DNA of 64,000 nucleotides, taken from the NCBI RefSeq assembly GCF_003590095.1, contig NC_039483.1, positions 1,116,001 through 1,180,000 of the forward strand. Reading direction: 5' to 3'. The first letter of the stretch is position 1. Each line of letters opens with the position of its first letter. This DNA is from Trichoplusia ni. Its lineage: Eukaryota > Arthropoda > Insecta > Lepidoptera > Noctuidae. The translations under genes were made by a program, and so were the position numbers. The notes below the pieces were generated by a model. That model was not told the origin of the DNA. It made no database searches and was given only the letters and a program-made list of their open reading frames with translations. Below are positions 60,656 through 64,000 of the stretch, piece after piece.

Positions 60656-60843
60656 AATCCTACTAATATTATAAAAATGAAAGTTTGTTTGTATGGATGT
60701 TTCCTCTTTCAAACAAAAATCTCTGAACAGATTTAGACGAAACTTGGTGCACACATAGTTTTTAACAAGGATCAACACTTAAGATAGTTTTTGTCCCGTG
60801 GAATCATTTTCAATTTGTAGCAGGCCCGCGGGCAACAAGTAGT
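60656..60843 (-). repeat. R10 retroposon
   Basis: Plus-strand order: AATCCTACTAATATTATAAA, CTGAACAGATTTAGACGAAA, CATAGTTTTTAACAAGG, then GGCCCGCGGGCAACAAGTAG. This is a common moth element type read from its 3' end. A decayed relative is at 13081. Confidence 0.7.
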
Positions 60844-61154
60844 CAATAATTATTTGAAATGACAAAAAATATTGTTTTCAAATGGTATCGTACATGCAAA
60901 CTACGTTCGTTGTCAATATTCTGAAATGTAAAGAGCATTGTTACCAGTGTTATTATTTGCTTTATCAAGAATTGTTGCTCTCATGACGTCTCTTGATTAA
61001 GATATTTAAAGTTTATTTTATTTTTATTTTGTATTATGTTCTTATTTAGGATGGGGAAGTGTAATTATTAAAGATATAAGAGTAAATAAAGACGACTATC
61101 GTACCAATGTGACTTTGTATTTTAATTCAACAACTTTTTTTATACGACTCCGCT

Positions 61155-61355
61155 GTAAGAAACTTAATCCTTGTGTCGCCGGGGGTTTTACAAACATTCA
61201 TGGCACATGCGCAAAGACGGATATCTTTCGGACTCAAAGCAAGTACTCGTAGTTCGGACAAACGCTTGTCCTACACAGGGATCTTAGACGCGACATGCAG
61301 CGCACAGTGGAATTGACATGATGCCCTAAACCACTCATCTATCGGTGCAGTCAGT
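61155..61355 (-). repeat. tRNA-type SINE (R12), minus strand
   Basis: Plus-strand CGCTTGTCCTACACAGGGAT, CGCGACATGCAGCGCACAGT and CCTAAACCACTCATC are the inverse of a tRNA-like head. CTTGTGTCGCCGGGGGTTTT is the far end of the body. Confidence 0.6.
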
Positions 61356-61491
61356 TGGTCTATTAGTAACTTCTAATTCTTTTTATGGAAGTAAAAGGGA
61401 GTTGGAACTGTCGAACTATTCTTGACAACAGGAGTCCTCGATTGATCGAACTAGCAATACCGAAAAGAAAAGTTATTTTAAAAGACGAATG

Positions 61492-61616
61492 ATACCTCCT
61501 TTTAAAGTTATAGTATCGTTGTTGTGGAAGGGAGATGCCACTCTTCAGGTGTCGCTCTGTCACGCTTTTACAACGGCAATAATATTACTCTAAGACGTAT
61601 CATAGTAGCAGGACCT
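61492..61616. mobile_element. Palindromic MITE M1, copy g
   Basis: Core TTGTTGTGGAAGGGAGATGC and GCTCTGTCACGCTTTTACAA, then ATATTACTCTAAGACGTATC and AGGACCT at the right end. The left arm is more eroded (TTTTAAAGTTATAGTATCG). Confidence 0.6.
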
Positions 61617-62974
61617 TTGCAGAATATTATCGTTCACAATAACTACTGTTTAGTAGATACGTAATGCGTAGTCAGCCACCACGGAGGTTTAATGCAGGTT
61701 TAAGTGCGACCTTTAATGCCTTATTCAAAGGTTTTCAGAAGTTATATCAGCTTATTATTATACACGACTCCCGTTTAATGGCAGTGTGGTCGACCGGGTT
61801 GACACCAAAGGGTTATTTTGGTGATAATTCCGAACGTTCAAAAAAAGAAGAACTATTAAAAAGTTGCATACAATTTGATTTGATACAAGTTGATAGACCA
61901 AAGTCAGGAATAAGTATTCGAGAACGACTCTGTGATAAGTGACATTCTAAAATGTCTATATACCTGTCTTTATATTTAACTAGAAAATGAGAAAGATAGC
62001 TTTACACCTAAGGAACATATTTTACTCAGGGATTTTCTGATGTAAGACTTTTAGGGCCATGTAGAACACTATTTGATTCAGTACAGTCTTAAAGTTACGA
62101 AAACAGAAATCGCGTATAAAAATTCGCGAACAAAAAAGTAGGGTAACCATCACAACTGACATTCGAGGACATTTTTAATGAGTCCTATTATAAATATAAA
62201 TGTCTCGATCATAAATGTAATTGTATCACAATTAGGGTCCTGTCGAACGAGTCTATCTATCACGCCGAGATAATGGTGACACCGGCTCGAGTACATCGGT
62301 CACGCATAATTAAACGGACGAGTATTGTCGGGGTAGGGTGACAAGGATTTTGGTAGATGGAGGATTATTTAGTTTTTGGGTTTGACGTTTTTATTAGCTG
62401 TTTTTCTGACCTTTTAAAATAAATTTATCTGGTTTATTTTTGTAATTATAGCTTATAGCAAAACGTGTAATTGTGTATTTGAATAAATTGTGTTATTTAA
62501 AAATTAATATTATTATTTGAGAAATCTTTCTTGGACTTGCGTTGAAAGAAAAATTACGCTAATAGTTATTTAATTTCTTAAGCAAATAAATTCGTTATAG
62601 ATTTAAACCTGACGACCTTATCTTAAGTGAGTAGATAGGTCTGAATGGAACTGTCATTTTACCGGTTTAAACTACTACAAAATCCAGATCCTGTATATTA
62701 TTGTATCCACACGACTCGCGACGCTCTGGTTCTATAATTCTGAAGTGATGGTCGCCCTACGTCGCTCGAACATCTGCAACCAAACAATATAAATGATTAG
62801 CCACGTCGCCGGATCGTATTGTACTCGGCTCGTCGTGTCAACGCCGATGTCACCCGAACACTGACGAATATTGCCGAACTTTGACGAGGATTGACGATCG
62901 ATCGGGTTATAGTATTTCGAAGTTTACTCAAAGATTTGACATAGGATTGTTGGTAGAGAGAATATATTTGGAGT

Positions 62975-63365
62975 TGATGATGATTAAAGGAGGAGCTCGT
63001 GGCTGAGCTATAACCGCAGAAGTGAAACGATCACAGGTTAAGCTATGCTTGACGCGGTTGGTCCGTAGATGGGTGACCATCTTTGTCATAAGGAGTTCCT
63101 CCGTGTTTCGGAAGGCACGTTAAATTGTGGATCCCGGCTGTTATTCATACATTTTTGACAGTCGTTACAGGTAGTCAGAAGCTTGAAAAGTCTGACAACC
63201 AGTCTAACTAAGGGGTATCGTGTTGCCCAGGTAACTGGGTTGAGGAGGTCAGATAGGCAGTCGCTCCTTGTAAAACACTGGTACTTAGCTGAAACCGTTA
63301 GACTGGTAGCCGACCCCAACATAGTTGGGAAAAGGCTAGGCCGATGATGATGATGATGATTAAAG
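62975..63365 (+). mobile_element. 5S rRNA-derived SINE, full length
   Basis: The head at about 63001-63098 resembles the 3' half of 5S rRNA: CGATCACAGGTTAAGC, then GACGCGGTTGGTC and AGATGGGTGACCATC correspond to the GTTAAGC, GCGGTCAGTA and GGATGGGTGACCGCC blocks that include the internal pol III promoter. The body is the same as in 10880-11099, with GTAGCCGACCCCAACATAG near the end and a (GAT)n tail. TGATGATGATTAAAG stands at both borders (62975-62989, 63351-63365); because the tail is GAT-rich, only the TTAAAG part is fully diagnostic. 5S-headed SINEs are the SINE3 class. Confidence 0.85.
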
Positions 63366-63784
63366 AGGTAGTATTTCGCTATATTTTTAGATACTAATAG
63401 AAGGACTTTAAAGTGTTGATGTTAAAGGGACAGTGCTAGACGTGATTGCCTTAGATGGATGGATAGAGGGTGTTCAATTACAATTATTAATAACTCCCAA
63501 GTAATCACCATTTTTAAAAATATGCTTATTTATTTTTACACTGATTTTACTGTTTTCTCGGAGATAACGAACTAGTCAATCAGCTCCAATACCCTTTTTT
63601 TATTTTGGAGAAATTCATTTTATTTGTTCCAAGGATCATCTTAACGTTTCCATTAATATCTAAACAATGTAGAAATATAGCAATCAGTAAAATAATCAAA
63701 CTTTAATCATCGAAACTCACAATTCAATCTATAAATGGTTTTGAGTTGGTATAATGTTGACGTAAGGTAAAGGCGCCAGTTGCT

Positions 63785-63970
63785 GGCTGTATTTTATGTT
63801 TAATACAAAAAGTCTTCACCCGTGTGGAATGTAATTCAAGCCTCAAAACCCTCAGACTCAAAAGAGTTTTCGTGAGTCGGTGGGTCACACTAATGCTTGC
63901 CCTAAGCAAAACTCGAACTCTCAACATATCGTGCACAATGAGTTGGCGTGGTAAGTCACCACCAACTGTG
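63785..63970 (-). repeat. tRNA-type SINE (R12), minus strand, at the window edge
   Basis: Plus-strand CTTCACCCGTGTGGAATGTA, AATGCTTGCCCTAAGC, AACTCGAACTCTC and GTGCACAATGAGTTGGCGTG are the inverse of an R12 body and head, more diverged than the copy at 61155. Confidence 0.55.
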
Positions 63971-64000
63971 TCGTTGACAAGCCCTGGCCTGTGTAGTTTC

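Larger units (their letters stand above)
44111..64000. other. 20-kb gene-free stretch with repeats and GC-raised islands
   Basis: No supported exon on either strand; the open frames are short and mostly overlie repeats. Non-repeat islands with raised GC and homeodomain-like TAATTA/AATTAG words are at about 47140-47310, 50095-50260, 51070-51240, 51950-52120, 56395-56520, 57735-57960, 62230-62345 and 62700-62915. Such a pattern fits a regulatory domain or long intron of a gene outside the window, but only comparison with other species could show conservation. Confidence 0.4.

Noticed and set aside
61664..61942. A 92-codon plus-strand frame with a protein-like C-terminal half.
   Set aside because: It lies next to an M1 MITE, no family is recognised, and there is no second exon or promoter; kept out for lack of evidence.
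1..64000. CRISPR arrays, prokaryotic operons, riboswitches, viral genes.
   Set aside because: The window is eukaryotic; no regularly spaced direct repeats, no operon-like frames, and no retroviral or other viral protein motifs were seen apart from LINE stubs.

Overview
The window looks like AT-rich lepidopteran (moth) nuclear DNA. The basis is one intron-less and one many-exon gene with insect-type start contexts and GT-AG introns, dense short retroposons of kinds common in moths and butterflies (repeats opening with TAGCTGTTGCCCGCGAC, tRNA-headed SINEs, a 5S rRNA-headed SINE, LINE stubs ending in (GAT)n), and a short TTAGG run. The order is an inference from the repeat types; no species is claimed.

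Only two protein genes can be supported. (1) A single-exon gene on the plus strand (15230-16099) encodes a 289-residue cysteamine/N-terminal-cysteine dioxygenase (ADO, PCO family) and has a likely 1.4 kb 3' UTR ending near 17.5 kb. (2) A 12-exon gene on the minus strand (43959 down to 23020) encodes a complete 548-residue phosphoacetylglucosamine mutase (PGM3/AGM1; nesthocker in Drosophila). All exons were reconstructed from the sequence. Every junction is GT-AG, the phases join without a break, and the coding total is 1647 nt. Intron 1 is 8.9 kb, and most introns carry transposon debris. The 3' ends of the two genes point towards each other across about 5.5 kb of AT-rich DNA. There is no sign that they share a pathway: ADO oxidises thiols (hypotaurine synthesis, Cys N-degron oxygen sensing), while PGM3 makes GlcNAc-1-phosphate for UDP-GlcNAc, chitin and glycans.

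Layout: 1-7.4 kb has no supported gene and holds a few GC-raised islands and repeats. 7.4-9.0 kb holds a retroposon, a perfect hairpin and a 1.3 kb inverted-repeat element packed with a TTTCATYGCCGTG motif. 9.0-15.2 kb is intergenic with a foldback MITE, a truncated 5S-type SINE and a 79 bp LINE stub with perfect target-site duplications. 15.2-17.5 kb is ADO. 17.5-23.0 kb is AT-rich with almost nothing recognisable. 23.0-44.0 kb is PGM3 with nested repeats, including a LINE inserted into another retroposon. 44.0-64.0 kb is a gene-free stretch with SINEs, palindromic MITEs, a perfect 28 bp-arm hairpin and several GC-raised, TAAT-containing islands that could be enhancers of a developmental gene outside the window.

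The most unusual item is the 7693-8985 element, with 15 bp perfect termini and about 14 copies of a 13-nt motif in both orientations. The next is a family of almost wholly palindromic MITEs scattered through 32-62 kb. No defence system, CRISPR array or prokaryotic operon is present.
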